Notes: generated by a model not told the origin, from the letters alone. A stretch of DNA of 64,000 nucleotides from Prochlorococcus sp. AG-402-C09 (GCA_003279565.1 QCHN01000004.1:62001-126000), one strand, 5' to 3'; shown: positions 17,904 through 33,309, numbered from the stretch's first letter. Made by a program: numbers and translations.

Positions 17904-18356
17904 TTGGGTTTGAGTAAGTTCACTAATAAAAAAGAGTGGAATTTAACTAAAACAGTTCTTCCTCAGCACACAGATCATGCAGGAGTTATGTGGCACGGCT
18001 CATATTTTAATTTTTTAGAAGAGGGGAGAATTGATGCTTTAAATAAAATTGGAATAACATATTCAATGTTGTCTGAAAAAGGCTATGAAATACCTGTTAT
18101 TTCAGCTCAAATCAAATATAAAATTTCTTTTTCACATGGTGAAAAAATATTTTTAAAAAGTAAATTTAATCTTGTAAATAAAATAAGACTTAATTGTAAA
18201 ACTTTGTTTTTAAAAGTAAATGGTGATATTGGAGCAGAAGCTTTAATAGAATTGGTTTTGGTGAGAAAAGATAATGATTCAATAAAATTAGTAAGACAAG
18301 TTCCTCCTGAAATTAAGAATGTTTTTTTACGTCTAGTAGAGGGGCCTAAAACTTAA
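17904..18356 (+). CDS. Hotdog-fold acyl-CoA thioesterase (DHNA-CoA thioesterase-like)
   Basis: A 150-residue hotdog thioesterase of the 4-hydroxybenzoyl-CoA type. The catalytic region TDHAGVMWHGSYFNFLEEGRIDAL carries the acidic residue (Asp in TDHAG) and the helix pattern of the family. In cyanobacteria the related enzyme hydrolyses 1,4-dihydroxy-2-naphthoyl-CoA in phylloquinone synthesis, which is a reasonable but unproven substrate here. A TTG start (17904 or 17910) is needed. Its stop codon abuts the prmC start (TAA|ATG), so the two are translationally close. Confidence 0.78.
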   Translation: MGLSKFTNKKEWNLTKTVLPQHTDHAGVMWHGSYFNFLEEGRIDALNKIGITYSMLSEKGYEIPVISAQIKYKISFSHGEKIFLKSKFNLVNKIRLNCKTLFLKVNGDIGAEALIELVLVRKDNDSIKLVRQVPPEIKNVFLRLVEGPKT

Positions 18357-19229
18357 ATGGTTGATAATTTCATTTCTGGCAATACTTTTCTTCACTGGAG
18401 AAAAAAGATGATACTAAAAGGAGGTAGAAAAGTAGATTTGGATTGGCTTTTAGATATAGCCGCAGGAGTTTCTTGGAGTCAATTACAAAACATAATTTTG
18501 AATCCTGAGAATTTTATTTCTTTAGAAATTTCAACTAAAGAATTAGAAGTTATTTGGAATTCTCATTTAAAAGATCAAACCCCACTTCAATACTTGATTT
18601 CAAAGTGTCCCTGGAGAGAACTTGAGTTAGAGGTTTCAGCAGATGCCCTGATCCCTAGGCAAGAAACAGAATTTTTGATTGATTTTGCTTTAAAAAAAAT
18701 TAATGATATTAAATTTGGAACGTGGGCTGATCTAGGTACAGGATCCGGACCTCTTGCGGTATCTTTAGCTAAATCTCTTCCTGATTGGAATGGACATGCC
18801 GCTGATATTAGTAAAGATGCATTAGAGCTAGCAGAAAAAAATTTAAAATCTATTGTTCCTAACGCGAATGTGAGATTTTCTTTAGGAGATTGGTGGGAAC
18901 CTTTACAAAGATGGTGGGGAAGTTTTGATTTGGTTTTAAGCAATCCTCCTTATATACCCTCTGACTTAATTAAAGAGTTAGAACCAATTGTAAAAAATCA
19001 TGAGCCAATTATAGCTTTGGATGGTGGAGCAGATGGCATGAATGCGTCTAAAAAAATAATTCTTGGAGCATCACATGGCCTTGCTCGAGGAGGTTGGTTA
19101 ATTATTGAACATCATTATGATCAAAGTGAAAAGATAATTGATCTTATGAAGAATATTGGAATGGAAGAGGTTTCTTTTGAAAGAGATTTAAGTGGTATCA
19201 AGAGATATGCCATTTGTCGTAAAAAATAA
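18357..19229 (+). CDS. prmC: Release-factor glutamine methyltransferase PrmC
   Basis: A 290-residue N5-glutamine methyltransferase that modifies the GGQ glutamine of peptide-chain release factors. The SAM-binding motif ADLGTGSGPLAVSLA and the catalytic NPPYIP (in LSNPPYIPSDL) are visible, as is the N-terminal helical substrate domain. ATG directly after the thioesterase stop. Followed two bases later by tsaC; the three genes look like one operon. Confidence 0.95.
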   Translation: MVDNFISGNTFLHWRKKMILKGGRKVDLDWLLDIAAGVSWSQLQNIILNPENFISLEISTKELEVIWNSHLKDQTPLQYLISKCPWRELELEVSADALIPRQETEFLIDFALKKINDIKFGTWADLGTGSGPLAVSLAKSLPDWNGHAADISKDALELAEKNLKSIVPNANVRFSLGDWWEPLQRWWGSFDLVLSNPPYIPSDLIKELEPIVKNHEPIIALDGGADGMNASKKIILGASHGLARGGWLIIEHHYDQSEKIIDLMKNIGMEEVSFERDLSGIKRYAICRKK

Positions 19230-19231
19230 AA

Positions 19232-19813
19232 ATGATCACCGATCAATTTGACATTTCTGACATAGCTTCGAAGTTGAAAGAAGGATCTTTAGCTTTATTC
19301 CCTACTGATACTTTGCCAGCACTTTGTTCTTACCCTAAATTCTCAAAGAAAATTTGGACTATTAAGAAAAGGCCTTCAAATAAGCCACTCATATTAATGG
19401 GAGGTTGCTTGGATGATTTGTTTGAGTTTGTTAACCCTTGTGCTATTGAAGACGGCTTGAAATTGGCAAATAATTATTGGCCTGGAGCATTAACAATTGT
19501 TCTACCTACAATAGGAAATATCTCTAAGAATTTGAATTCCAATTCTAATTCTCTAGGTTTCAGAGTTCCAGCACTAAGACTTGCAAGAGATTTGCTAATG
19601 AAAACTGGTCCTTTAGCAACTACAAGCGCAAATATTTCTGGAAAACCTCCTGTCAAAGATGCCTTGGAAGCTTCGCTTCAATTCCCAGGAATTCCAATAC
19701 TTGCTCCTGTCCCTTGGCCAAATTCGTCTGGTATAGCAAGCACAGTTATTGAATGGAAAGAAGGGAAATGGAATTTATTGAGGTCTGGTTCAGTTCTTTT
19801 GAATGAAAAGTAA
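19232..19813 (+). CDS. tsaC: Threonylcarbamoyl-AMP synthase (Sua5/YrdC/TsaC)
   Basis: A 193-residue Sua5/YrdC-domain enzyme that makes threonylcarbamoyl-AMP for the t6A37 modification of ANN-decoding tRNAs. Motifs: LFPTDTLPALC, KKRPSNKPLIL, NYWPGALTIVLP, GFRVPALRLARDLL and TTSANISGKPP. ATG two bases after prmC. It lacks the extra Sua5 C-terminal domain, as usual for the short form. Confidence 0.92.
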   Translation: MITDQFDISDIASKLKEGSLALFPTDTLPALCSYPKFSKKIWTIKKRPSNKPLILMGGCLDDLFEFVNPCAIEDGLKLANNYWPGALTIVLPTIGNISKNLNSNSNSLGFRVPALRLARDLLMKTGPLATTSANISGKPPVKDALEASLQFPGIPILAPVPWPNSSGIASTVIEWKEGKWNLLRSGSVLLNEK

Positions 19814-19816
19814 CGA

Positions 19817-19975
19817 ATGCTTTATTTGTTGATAACAGTTTTATTTTTGCAGTCTTTTTTTTGGTGGCTTTTAAGGTTTCCCATAATCAGTTTTGATTGG
19901 ATTATTCAATTAAAATTTTTCAACTTTTTATTTGTTGCTTTTTTCCTTTGGATGATCTCTGGTAAATCCAAATAG
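19817..19975 (+). CDS. Small membrane protein (52 aa), unknown
   Basis: A 52-residue frame starting at ATG 19817, four bases after tsaC, and ending TAG 19975. Two hydrophobic stretches (MLYLLITVLFLQSFFWWLL and FFNFLFVAFFLWMISG) suggest two short membrane spans. Tight spacing to tsaC suggests cotranscription. I do not recognise a family, but the composition and position favour a real gene. Confidence 0.5.
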   Translation: MLYLLITVLFLQSFFWWLLRFPIISFDWIIQLKFFNFLFVAFFLWMISGKSK

Positions 19976-19999
19976 ATCTATATAGCTAGAATTTTAAAA

Positions 20000-20071
20000 T
20001 GCCGGCTAACAGATTTGAACTGATGACCTTCGCTTTACAAAAGCGCTGCTCTACCGCTGAGCTAAGCCGGC
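20000..20071 (-). tRNA. tRNA-Thr (TGT)
   Basis: The minus strand reads GCCGGCTTAGCTCAG...TTTTGTAAA...TTCAAATC...GCCGGCA. Cloverleaf with anticodon TGT and perfect 7-bp acceptor pairing; CCA is not encoded. Confidence 0.95.
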
Positions 20072-20190
20072 AACTTAATTATCTTACCTAAGAAAGTAAT
20101 CTAAAAGTTCATCTATAAGGGAAATTTGTTGAAAATACTTTTTTAAATATCTTTTAATCTAATCCAAAAAAAATTTCATCTTTTTATGGA

Positions 20191-20538
20191 TTAAGAATTT
20201 TGATCGGTACCTTCGGCTTCTTGAGGATTTTCTTCTAACTTGTTTTTAGGCTCTTTAAGTTTGATTTGACCATTCATAGTTCTTTTTATGGGTAGGTTTG
20301 CAACTAATGCGGTCATGCGATCTTCTGTCTCAAGACTTACTGCGCCTTCCTCCACATCTATTTCTACATACTTTGCTACGACCTCTAGTATTTCTCTTCT
20401 CATTTGATCTAAAAGTTCTGTACTGAGGTCTGATCGATCATGCGCTAATACAAGCTGCAACCTCTCTCTCGCAGTGCTAGCGCTAGCAGGCTGTCTACGT
20501 AATAACTTGTTGATAATGTCCCTAAGTGTGATTTCCAT
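20191..20538 (-). CDS. minE: Cell division topological specificity factor MinE
   Basis: A 115-residue MinE. The anti-MinCD helix and dimer region are visible ([15 protein letters not shown], then [18 protein letters not shown]). The C-terminus has an extra polar tail of about 25 residues ([20 protein letters not shown]). It drives pole-to-pole MinCD behaviour. It lies four bases after minD; minC-minD-minE run together on the minus strand. Confidence 0.95.
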   Translation of the reverse strand: MEITLRDIINKLLRRQPASASTARERLQLVLAHDRSDLSTELLDQMRREILEVVAKYVEIDVEEGAVSLETEDRMTALVANLPIKRTMNGQIKLKEPKNKLEENPQEAEGTDQNS

Positions 20539-20542
20539 TGCT

Positions 20543-21379
20543 TTAGAAAATTTTTGTTTGCATTAGTCTTCTAAATTTCGCCCCCAATCCTGTACTCTCT
20601 TCTGCTGGATCAATAAGTGGAATATCTTCCCCTTGTAATCGCTTGGCAATATTGAGATAACATTTAGCTGCTGGGGAATTTACGCTATTTAATGTTAGAG
20701 GCTCTCCTCGATTTGTACTTACGATTACCTGTTCATCCTCCAGAACAAGGCCAAGTAATGGTAAAGCTAAAATATCAGTCACATCATTGATAGAAAGCAT
20801 TTCTTGGTTTGCCATCATCTTTGGCCTAACTCTATTGAGAACTAATTGGACTGGTTTAATAGCATTCGTATTAAGCAAACCAATAACTCTATCAGCATCT
20901 CTTACAGCTGAAACCTCAGGGTTGGTAACTATAATTGCTTCTTTAGAAGCTGCCATAGCATTTTTGAATCCATCTTCGACTCCTGCTGGGCAGTCAATTA
21001 AAACGTAATTGAACTGTTTTTTTAACATATCTACTATTCTCTTCATATCATCAGGTTTTAACCAATCAAGCATTCTTGGATTCCCAGCAGGAAGTAAAGA
21101 TAGATTTGATTCTTGCTTGTGCTTGACTAAGGCCTGATCAAGTCTGCACTCTTCTTCTAGAACTTCTTGTGCTGTATAGACAATTCGATTTTCCAGCCCT
21201 AATAGTAAATCCAAATTTCTCAGGCCAAAGTCTGCGTCTAAGACAGCAGTAGTTAGGCCCTGCCTCGCAAGTGAAATGCCGAGATTTGCTGTGAGGGTTG
21301 TCTTCCCGACCCCACCTTTCCCTGAGCAAATAAGAATGACGCGGGTATCTGTCTCCACGGACCTCCTTGGATTCGACAA
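20543..21379 (-). CDS. minD: Septum-site-determining ATPase MinD
   Basis: A 278-residue ParA/MinD-family ATPase. The deviant Walker A is [16 protein letters not shown], followed by [14 protein letters not shown] and [12 protein letters not shown]. The C-terminal amphipathic membrane-targeting helix ([14 protein letters not shown]) is present. It recruits MinC to the membrane and is released by MinE. A gap of 145 bp separates it from minC, larger than in tightly packed min operons. Confidence 0.96.
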   Translation of the reverse strand: MSNPRRSVETDTRVILICSGKGGVGKTTLTANLGISLARQGLTTAVLDADFGLRNLDLLLGLENRIVYTAQEVLEEECRLDQALVKHKQESNLSLLPAGNPRMLDWLKPDDMKRIVDMLKKQFNYVLIDCPAGVEDGFKNAMAASKEAIIVTNPEVSAVRDADRVIGLLNTNAIKPVQLVLNRVRPKMMANQEMLSINDVTDILALPLLGLVLEDEQVIVSTNRGEPLTLNSVNSPAAKCYLNIAKRLQGEDIPLIDPAEESTGLGAKFRRLMQTKIF

Positions 21380-21524
21380 ACTTTAGTTCGATTTTGATAA
21401 AGAAAAAAGCTTTATTGTAAGATCAGTTGCATTGGGTTTGCTTTTGAAGACATCTCTCGCTTCTTGAGTAGTAATTTCTTCTTGCTTTTTATTAGAAAAC
21501 CCTATTGAGTGTTAACTTCTCGAA

Positions 21525-22172
21525 CTATGTTGTCTGAAGTGGGGAAATTATAATTTCTTCGGAATCTATTTTTGCTTGCTCTGCAAGACCAAGTTGAGGT
21601 TTCTCCTTAGGACCTCTAGCAACTTTTTTGGCGATTCTTAATTGAACAGGACTAAGCTGAAGTGCGGATATGGTCGCTTTAGAATTGCCTTTGCTTCCTG
21701 CATGAGCAATCCCAAGAAGTCTTCCCCAAATAATAATATTTCCCTCTGCACTAACTTTTGCCCCTGGATTAACATCTCCCAGGATTAACAAATCCCCAGG
21801 GCTTTCAAGATATTCTCCCGATCTGACAGTTCCTTGATGAAAGTTTGTTTTTGAAAAAGTTAGATTTTTTTCATTAATATTCAAGGTTTCATTTTGATGA
21901 TTATCAATAATAAATTGAGATTTATAACCTAATGATTGGGCACTTACAATCGTCTTTGAAGATGTTGAACAAAAACCAATTATTTTACAATTATATTGAT
22001 TTGCAATTGCAATTACTTCCGATATATCTGTACATAAGAGATCGAGATTTTTGCAAAAGATTTCTATATTATTCGACTTCAAGGTTTTCAATTTATTTTT
22101 TAAGCATATTTCCCAACTAAGATATTTACTATCTTCAATATTGATAATAATTTTTTGAGGATTAGAATTCAT
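21525..22172 (-). CDS. minC: Septum-site-determining protein MinC
   Basis: A 215-residue MinC. The C-terminal beta-helix domain is clear (GTVRSGEYLESPGDLLILGDVNPGAKVSAEGNIIIWGRLLGIAHAG). The N-terminal domain is short and divergent, beginning MNSNPQKIIINIEDSKY. It inhibits FtsZ assembly away from midcell. Two bases separate it from the upstream HD hydrolase gene, so the hydrolase, minC, minD and minE may form one transcript. Confidence 0.9.
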   Translation of the reverse strand: MNSNPQKIIINIEDSKYLSWEICLKNKLKTLKSNNIEIFCKNLDLLCTDISEVIAIANQYNCKIIGFCSTSSKTIVSAQSLGYKSQFIIDNHQNETLNINEKNLTFSKTNFHQGTVRSGEYLESPGDLLILGDVNPGAKVSAEGNIIIWGRLLGIAHAGSKGNSKATISALQLSPVQLRIAKKVARGPKEKPQLGLAEQAKIDSEEIIISPLQTT

Positions 22173-22174
22173 TT

Positions 22175-23434
22175 TTAAGTATACTTTATTTTTAGATGTT
22201 CTATCTCTGTTCTTAATTCATTTTCTATTTCTTTTGGATAAATCAACCATGAAGATTGATTAGGCTCTATTAGTCTCTCAACTAATGGTGAGACTTCCTC
22301 TAGAGCCTGTAGGTTTTCCCCATCCCATAAGCGAAGTCCATATTTATAAGGATGATAGCTTTTAACTATTTGCTCTCTTAAACCACAGGAGATATCCGGC
22401 TCAATGCAATATTTTTCTGATAGAATTCTAGCCTTTGCTAGAGCTTCAAGTCTTGTTTCTAGGGAAAAAGAGGATATATTTAATGCTTTTAATAATTTTC
22501 TATTTATAAAACGTCTACAGAGGTTAGATAGATTTTCAGAAACAGAGTCTTGCCATTTATTAATATGATATCCAGTTACTATATCATCATTAGATAAAAA
22601 ACTTTCTAGGCTCATTTCTTCATGATTCCATAGCCATTCAGACATGTTTTTATCAGCCCATAACTTTTTGGGGCCAATCTTTCTTGCTGTTTTTATAATT
22701 TGTTCTAATAGCCAATTACAAACTTCATTTAACCTATGATTATATACGCTTCTGTACATTAGATTCCTAATTACTAAATAATGCTCAACTGCCATTAATC
22801 CTTTAGGGTGTATTGCTAAATCTCCATCAGGTGCAAGTATCATTGCTGATATTATACGATCAATATCTAGCTGACCATATCTTGCTCCTGTGGTATAACT
22901 ATCTCTCATTAGATAATCAAGCCTATCACAATCAAGCTGACTACTAATTAAAGAAATTATTGATTTTTTTGGAGCTTTCCTTGATTGAATTAAATCTGAA
23001 ATTGCTTTTGCATTCCCCTTGCCATATCTATTAAGTATCGTAGCAATCTCTTTGTTTGAATTTATTAATTTTGCTGTCCATACTTCATGCTTGATTTTAA
23101 ATATTTCCTCACTTGTATGGCTTAGTGGACCGTGACCTAGATCATGTAAGAGAGCAGCACCGTAGAGAATGAACTTGTGCTCTTTTAATCTAGAATCTAA
23201 CTCAGATAAATGATTTATTGCTCTTCTTGCAAGATGAAATACACCAAGAGAATGAGTGAATCTGCTTGATTCGGCACCATGAAATGTTAAATATGCAGGA
23301 CCTAATTGTTTGATTCTTCTTAATCTTTGAAATGGAGAGGAATCTATTAATTCCATCACCATTTGTTCTTCAGGGATTGAGCTGTTTAATGAAATTGATT
23401 GATGTAGAGGGTCATAATAGGTTCTTGTGGACAT
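22175..23434 (-). CDS. HD-superfamily phosphohydrolase (dNTPase-like)
   Basis: A 419-residue HD hydrolase. The first histidine/metal motif region RFTHSLGVFHLARRAI is followed by the HD signature AALLHDLGHGPLSHTSE and later SQLDCDRLDYLMRDSYTTG. This is the YdhJ/dGTPase-like group that hydrolyses nucleotides, though the substrate is unknown here. ATG start, three bases after ctpA ends on the same strand, so cotranscription with ctpA is likely. Confidence 0.85.
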   Translation of the reverse strand: MSTRTYYDPLHQSISLNSSIPEEQMVMELIDSSPFQRLRRIKQLGPAYLTFHGAESSRFTHSLGVFHLARRAINHLSELDSRLKEHKFILYGAALLHDLGHGPLSHTSEEIFKIKHEVWTAKLINSNKEIATILNRYGKGNAKAISDLIQSRKAPKKSIISLISSQLDCDRLDYLMRDSYTTGARYGQLDIDRIISAMILAPDGDLAIHPKGLMAVEHYLVIRNLMYRSVYNHRLNEVCNWLLEQIIKTARKIGPKKLWADKNMSEWLWNHEEMSLESFLSNDDIVTGYHINKWQDSVSENLSNLCRRFINRKLLKALNISSFSLETRLEALAKARILSEKYCIEPDISCGLREQIVKSYHPYKYGLRLWDGENLQALEEVSPLVERLIEPNQSSWLIYPKEIENELRTEIEHLKIKYT

Positions 23435-23437
23435 GGC

Positions 23438-24748
23438 TTAGTCGATTTCATCACTAATTAATTGTTTTTCTTCTATTTGACTTGTTTTTGAGAGCTTCTC
23501 TGAAACTTCTTCTTTGTCAAAAGTTGCTTGCATGATTAGCTCTGCATCCAAAAGCCATCTATCTTCATCAGAGCCTGGATTAAGTGGCTCGGGCATCTCT
23601 AATAGTCGATCTGGATCTATTCCAAGATTCTGTATGTCTCTTCCACTTGGAGTTAAATAGCTAGCAACTGTTACTGCTAAACCACTGCCATCACTTAGGT
23701 TGGTCAGAGATTGTATGAGGCCTTTCCCAAAAGTTTTAGTACCTATGAGCTCAGATCTTTTATTGTCTTGTAGGGCACCAGCAAGAATTTCACTAGCGCT
23801 TGCTGTCCCTTCATTGACAAGAGTAACCATAGGTCCGTCATAAAGAGTTTCTATCCCAGAGCTGATCGGATCATTGATGGAATCTCTTTTCTTCGTTTCG
23901 ACAATAGGCATGTTGCTAAGGAAGTCGTCAGCAACGGCAAGTCCAGAACTGACAAGACCTCCAGAGTTATTCCTTAGATCCAAAATCAGTCCATCTATAT
24001 CTTTTTCAGATAGCTCTTCTAATGCTTCCTTAACTTGTACAGGGACTGCCTCACTAAATTGCGTAATTCTTAAGTAACCAAATGTATGAGATTCATTTCT
24101 TATCCTTTTGGTTCTAACTGGTCTTAAATCAACACTTCTTCTTTCTAAAGAAATTTCTTTTATTTCATTATCAGGTAGCTGTAATTCAACAATTACTTGT
24201 GTTCCGGTTTGACCCCTTAATTTTGCTGCTGTTGCCTCAAGTCCTAATTGTTTTGGAGATTGCCCATTAACTTTCTTTAAAATTGTTCCACTAGTAATCC
24301 CTGCATCTGAGGCTGGAGAGCCTTCAAGAGGTGATATTACAACTATTTCTCCATCGTCTTTGCTAGCTCCTAACTGAAGACCAACCCCATTAATTTCACT
24401 GCCAATGTTGCTTTTTTTCATTGCTTCATAGTCAACAGGTCTCAATAAGCGCGTATAAGGATCTCCTAGAGGAAGAAGCATTGCTTCTATGGCTGAATAG
24501 GCTTGTTGAGAATTATTTATTGGCTTTTCGAGGGCTTTTTGACGAAGTTTCTTCCATTGAATTTCATCAAATTTCGTAGGAGCCAGGTAACCCTCATTTA
24601 CTATATTCCAGGCCTCGATCACCAGTAATTGGCCATCGTTGAGGGCCAAAGCGGGTTGAGTTAAAACTTGAAATAAAATCCCTAAGCTAGTTAAAACTGC
24701 AAAAAATCTTTGCAGTAGCTTAGTTAAAGATTTAACAGATGAAAGCAT
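23438..24748 (-). CDS. ctpA: Carboxyl-terminal processing protease CtpA
   Basis: An S41 peptidase that processes the C-terminus of the photosystem II D1 precursor in the lumen. The track begins 21 codons upstream; the ATG at 24748 is a better start because it gives a signal sequence ([21 protein letters not shown]...[10 protein letters not shown]) and leaves room for the divergent petB promoter. A PDZ domain ([20 protein letters not shown]) precedes the catalytic Ser in [15 protein letters not shown] and the Lys in [13 protein letters not shown]. About 436 residues from this start. Paralogues exist in cyanobacteria, so assignment to the D1 protease is likely but not certain. Confidence 0.9.
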   Translation of the reverse strand: MLSSVKSLTKLLQRFFAVLTSLGILFQVLTQPALALNDGQLLVIEAWNIVNEGYLAPTKFDEIQWKKLRQKALEKPINNSQQAYSAIEAMLLPLGDPYTRLLRPVDYEAMKKSNIGSEINGVGLQLGASKDDGEIVVISPLEGSPASDAGITSGTILKKVNGQSPKQLGLEATAAKLRGQTGTQVIVELQLPDNEIKEISLERRSVDLRPVRTKRIRNESHTFGYLRITQFSEAVPVQVKEALEELSEKDIDGLILDLRNNSGGLVSSGLAVADDFLSNMPIVETKKRDSINDPISSGIETLYDGPMVTLVNEGTASASEILAGALQDNKRSELIGTKTFGKGLIQSLTNLSDGSGLAVTVASYLTPSGRDIQNLGIDPDRLLEMPEPLNPGSDEDRWLLDAELIMQATFDKEEVSEKLSKTSQIEEKQLISDEID

Positions 24749-24817
24749 TGGATTGATCTTTTGCGGCGACCAAGGGGCACATCGAGTAAGATATTGGAAA
24801 GTACAGTGCATAAGTGG

Positions 24818-25474
24818 ATGGCGAACTCTTCACCGGTTTATGACTGGTTCCAGGAACGTCTTGAGATACAGGACATAGCTGATGACGTCACTTCAAAATA
24901 CGTTCCTCCACATGTCAACATTTTTTATTGTCTTGGTGGAATAACACTCGTTTGTTTTTTGATTCAATTCGCGACTGGATTCGCGATGACCTTTTATTAC
25001 AAACCTACAGTAACTGAAGCTTATAGCTCAGTTAGTTATCTGATGACAGACGTGAGCTTTGGATGGTTGATTAGATCAGTGCATAGATGGAGTGCCTCAA
25101 TGATGGTACTCATGCTTATTTTGCATGTTTTTCGAGTTTATTTAACTGGAGGATTCAAAAGGCCTAGGGAATTGACATGGATAACTGGAGTGGTTATGGC
25201 AGTTATAACAGTTGCTTTTGGAGTAACAGGTTATTCATTGCCTTGGGATCAAGTTGGTTATTGGGCTGTGAAAATTGTTTCCGGAGTTCCAGCTGCAATT
25301 CCAGTTATTGGTGACTTTATGGTCGAACTACTTAGAGGTGGTGAGAGTGTTGGGCAGACAACTTTAACAAGGTTCTATAGCCTTCATACTTTTGTAATGC
25401 CATGGCTATTAGCTGTTTTCATGCTCATGCATTTTCTGATGATCAGAAAACAAGGAATCTCCGGTCCTCTATAA
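24818..25474 (+). CDS. petB: Cytochrome b6
   Basis: A 218-residue cytochrome b6 of the b6f complex. The ORF track extends 19 codons upstream; the ATG at 24818 gives the canonical start [18 protein letters not shown]. Haem-ligand histidines lie in [21 protein letters not shown] and [20 protein letters not shown]. The single Cys (FYCLGGITL) that holds haem c-n is present. Four membrane spans. The start lies 69 bp from the divergent ctpA start; petD follows 55 bp downstream. Confidence 0.97.
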   Translation: MANSSPVYDWFQERLEIQDIADDVTSKYVPPHVNIFYCLGGITLVCFLIQFATGFAMTFYYKPTVTEAYSSVSYLMTDVSFGWLIRSVHRWSASMMVLMLILHVFRVYLTGGFKRPRELTWITGVVMAVITVAFGVTGYSLPWDQVGYWAVKIVSGVPAAIPVIGDFMVELLRGGESVGQTTLTRFYSLHTFVMPWLLAVFMLMHFLMIRKQGISGPL

Positions 25475-25529
25475 TTTTTAATTATTTATTCAATAAAACC
25501 TTAATTACTTTCAAAAACATTCTTAAACC

Positions 25530-26012
25530 ATGTCTACTCTTAAGAAACCAGACTTATCTGATACCAAACTAAGAGCAAAACTAGCTAAAGGAATGGGCCA
25601 TAATTATTATGGAGAACCAGCATGGCCTAATGATCTTTTATATATTTTCCCAGTAGTAATACTTGGCACAATTGCTTGTGTTGTTGGTTTAGCAGTTTTA
25701 GATCCTGCATTTCTTGGAGACAAGGCAAATCCTTTTGCAACTCCATTAGAAATTCTTCCTGAGTGGTATTTATATCCTGTCTTTCAGATTTTACGCGTAG
25801 TACCTAATAAACTTCTTGGGATTGCTCTGCAGACATTAATTCCTTTAGGTTTGATGATTCTTCCTTTTATTGAAAATGTAAATAAATTTGCTAATCCTTT
25901 CAGAAGACCAGTTGCAATGTCATTGTTTTTATTTGGAACAGTTTTGACTATGTATCTTGGTATAGGTGCATGCCTACCTATTGATAAATCTCTAACTTTA
26001 GGTTTTTTCTAA
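25530..26012 (+). CDS. petD: Cytochrome b6f subunit IV
   Basis: A 160-residue subunit IV with three membrane spans. The quinol-site PEWY motif is present ([17 protein letters not shown]), and the N-terminus [35 protein letters not shown] is characteristic. Cotranscribed with petB. Its stop overlaps the end of the convergent invertase gene by four bases. Confidence 0.97.
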   Translation: MSTLKKPDLSDTKLRAKLAKGMGHNYYGEPAWPNDLLYIFPVVILGTIACVVGLAVLDPAFLGDKANPFATPLEILPEWYLYPVFQILRVVPNKLLGIALQTLIPLGLMILPFIENVNKFANPFRRPVAMSLFLFGTVLTMYLGIGACLPIDKSLTLGFF

Positions 26013-27460
26013 AAGTTATCCTCTAAATCCAGCATCAAGACATCATCGGGCTCAGCTCTTAGTAAATGATGTAATAATAAGAATCCAACAATAGTCCAAG
26101 TTTGATAAGTTCTAGATTGTTGTCCTACCCATGTACCAGTTGGTCCGTCAAAATATTCTGCCCATTTTTGTCTTGGAAGCTGATTCAATTGACTCCAATA
26201 ACATTCTTCAACAAGAGCCCTCATTTGTCCCATTAGTAACACATCAGCTTTTGGGTAACGTTTTTCATGAAGCAATATAGAAGCACCAAAAAACCATAAA
26301 AGGCTAGGCCAGTGACCACCATTGTGATAACTCCATGGCCAGTTCTTGGGATCTGAACCTGTTTTGTTTTGCCATTCTTCAATATCCATTGGTGGATGAC
26401 ATATCCTCATTGGCATTTGTGCCATAAGGTGCTCACGATTATGTAGAACCAGACGGAATAATGCTCTCTGCTGAGGTGCTGTTAATACCCCAAACATGCA
26501 TGCTAAGGAATTTCCCAGACTGTAAAAACGAAAATCTGGTCTACCAGTTCTTATATTTCCAATGAGATAACCACCTCTATTCTCGAGCCAATCTTGAAGC
26601 CAAGAAGGAACCACTTGGGGCTGGACATTGAATTCATTTTGATGTTGATCTTCGCCGTATTGCTCAGTAGGCCTTCTCCTAAGTACTTGCATCGTTTTGC
26701 TTGTGACCCAATAGTGCTTCAAAAGAAATTGTCGAAGATCATGCACCCACTGGCGAGTCAAAACAAGTCTCTGATCAAGTAATCGACTTTTTTGATTTTT
26801 TCTGCTTAATTCCATTAGTTGAATGCAGCTTTTTAGGCATGCATGTAACAAAACCTCTACTTCAAGAGGAGCTCCCCAAACATCCATAGGTCGATCGATC
26901 ATGAATGAACAATCTGGTACGAATAAAACTGGATTCCCCTCAAAAGTCGGATGCAAAACTAAATCAAGGAGAAGTTGCACACCTCTTTGAACCTGCTGAC
27001 TTGTCCCAAAACTTTGATCACCACTTTTTTTTACATAAAGCCAACAAAGTACAGGCCACCAAAGGCTTGCATCAGCAGAGGTGATTCTTCCAATAGATCT
27101 CTGACCATAATCTGCTATTAGTTTTCCTTTCTCTTCAACAAAACTTGTTGGAAAAACCCCTCTAGTTTGATAGGTAGTACTTTGCAAATTCAGACTTACT
27201 GTCAAGAATTTCTTGACTATGTCAAATCGTTTTTGAGTTAGTAGATAAATCATTACTGGGACGTTGTCCCTTAAAAAAATCTCTCCATAATTGAGAGCAT
27301 CATTTTTTGTTGGATGCTCTAAGGCCGCGACACTTCCTGCTATATCTCCAGAAATTTCAATCAGAGTTTTTTCAAAATGTTCCTTAGCTCTTGCAACAAC
27401 TTTGTCTTCATTCGAGTTGGGACGAACCCTTTGGTGCTGTTGGCTAAAACGTGCGGGCAT
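26009..27460 (-). CDS. Neutral/alkaline invertase (GH100)
   Basis: A 483-residue glycoside hydrolase family 100 enzyme that splits sucrose into glucose and fructose in the cytosol. Recognisable segments: [18 protein letters not shown] near the N-terminus, [17 protein letters not shown], and [18 protein letters not shown]. The length matches cyanobacterial members. In Prochlorococcus, sucrose or glucosylglycerate turnover would be the setting (inference). ATG start, monocistronic. Confidence 0.92.
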   Translation of the reverse strand: MPARFSQQHQRVRPNSNEDKVVARAKEHFEKTLIEISGDIAGSVAALEHPTKNDALNYGEIFLRDNVPVMIYLLTQKRFDIVKKFLTVSLNLQSTTYQTRGVFPTSFVEEKGKLIADYGQRSIGRITSADASLWWPVLCWLYVKKSGDQSFGTSQQVQRGVQLLLDLVLHPTFEGNPVLFVPDCSFMIDRPMDVWGAPLEVEVLLHACLKSCIQLMELSRKNQKSRLLDQRLVLTRQWVHDLRQFLLKHYWVTSKTMQVLRRRPTEQYGEDQHQNEFNVQPQVVPSWLQDWLENRGGYLIGNIRTGRPDFRFYSLGNSLACMFGVLTAPQQRALFRLVLHNREHLMAQMPMRICHPPMDIEEWQNKTGSDPKNWPWSYHNGGHWPSLLWFFGASILLHEKRYPKADVLLMGQMRALVEECYWSQLNQLPRQKWAEYFDGPTGTWVGQQSRTYQTWTIVGFLLLHHLLRAEPDDVLMLDLEDNF

Positions 27461-28105
27461 TAAGATAATCCGTTGCCATCGCTAAAAGCTAGTTATGGCT
27501 TGCTCCTTTGATATTAATAGTAAGAGGTAAAACATTTCATTTGCAACTTTGTTGCAAGTAAGTACTTCGAGGGTCTACAATATTTTTCTGCGCAAAAGTG
27601 AATCTGGAGCGTACTCAGTTAGCGAAAATCACGAAAGTTTTTTAGTTAAGTGGGAGTTTTACAACATTCGAAGACTAAACCCTTTGGTGCTGTAAGCTGA
27701 AAAACGGTCGAAAGATCGAAAAATGTTCTTGGCTTTTTAAGTCAAAAACATCGCACCTAGACAACTTAAAAGTTTAGGAACTGACGCTTTTATCGCGTCT
27801 GGTTCATATTTGAATCGGATGTATTGCGATAAAGGTGTGAGGTCCCGTCAAAAAGAAATTAGTTGCATGATTTTGTCACTATTTCGAATTGGAGTTTCAC
27901 GGCTCTAGTTCGGTTTTTGGTGTTTCAGAGTTAGAGCAACGACGGATCTGAGATCCGGGAAAGTCACGAAGATAAAACTAAGTGCACTCTTTAGAACCCT
28001 TGTGAAAACAAGGTGGCAACAATCACAATCAGTACGCCAGTGCTGTTATTAGTGGGAGAAGCAAATCAGACTGAGTAGAATTAATTTTTACAATAGGGCC
28101 TGACT
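27461..28105. other. Leader region of the rRNA operon
   Basis: About 645 bp between the divergent invertase gene and 16S rRNA. It should contain the rrn promoter(s), antitermination signals and 16S processing stem. A small palindrome (ttgcaactttgttgcaa, near 27541) lies near the left end. I see no protein gene. Confidence 0.5.
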
Positions 28106-29590
<1,485 letters not shown>

Positions 29591-29756
29591 CAGGGAGACA
29601 ATTAATTGATTGTGATGTCTAAGTCATTTATTCTTAGGCCGCAATCCTGTCACCTTAAGGTCGATCGGTACCTCAGATTTTTGAATTAATTTTATAATTA
29701 ATCCTTTAATTTCAGTTCCTAAACTTGTCTAGGTCACACCCAACAAGGTTTCTCCT

Positions 29757-29830
<74 letters not shown>

Positions 29831-29839
29831 TTCGTTGTT

Positions 29840-29912
29840 GGGGGTATAGCTCAGTTGGTAGAGCGCCTGCTTTGCAAGCAGGATGTCAGCGGTTCGAGTC
29901 CGCTTACCTCCA
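29840..29912 (+). tRNA. tRNA-Ala (TGC)
   Basis: GGGGGTATAGCTCAGTTGG...TTTGCAAG...TTCGAGTCC...TACCTCCA with anticodon TGC. Nine bases after tRNA-Ile in the rRNA spacer. Confidence 0.97.
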
Positions 29913-30218
29913 CTGAAATCCACCCTGGTAACTAAATTCCGGAGAAAATTTTGTAGATGTGACTTAGAATTGTCTATTGAAAAGACCCTAGCTTCTTATC
30001 ATCTTTTTGGAGTTGATAATATGCTGGGCTCGCATGGATTTATCCATGAGAATTCAGTAGAACCTTGAAAACTGCATAGATTAGAAAGAATAAAGCATCT
30101 CATGGATGCATAATTCTTGTTTGATTTTTTAGCTTAAAAACTAACTGGTCAAATATAAGAATTCATGTTTAATTCTTGAGTAAAAGCCGAGCACAATTGA
30201 TTTTGTGATTGTATTTAA
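29913..30218 (+). other. Internal transcribed spacer, 3' part
   Basis: About 305 bp between tRNA-Ala and 23S rRNA holding processing stems and antitermination boxes; includes the ACCTTGAAAACTGCATAGA segment. No further gene seen. Confidence 0.6.
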
Positions 30219-33092
<2,874 letters not shown>

Positions 33093-33182
33093 TTCTTTTG
33101 CTTTTATTCAAATTATTGCTTTATTCTTTCAAATTATTTTTATAATATCTATGCAGTTTTCAGGGTTCCATATACAAAACTA

Positions 33183-33299
33183 TCCTGGTGTTCATGGCGA
33201 TGTGGAACCACTCCGATCCATCTCGAACTCGGTTGTGAAACGCATCAGCGGCGACGATATTTGGGGGGTAGCCCCCTGAGAAAATAGCTCAATGCCAGG
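33183..33299 (+). rRNA. rrf: 5S ribosomal RNA
   Basis: TCCTGGTGTTCATGGCG...CACTCCGATCCATCTCGAACTCGG...GCCAGG; the ends pair and the central loops are canonical. Followed 10 bases later by the operon terminator. Confidence 0.96.
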
Positions 33300-33309
33300 T
33301 AAAATTTTT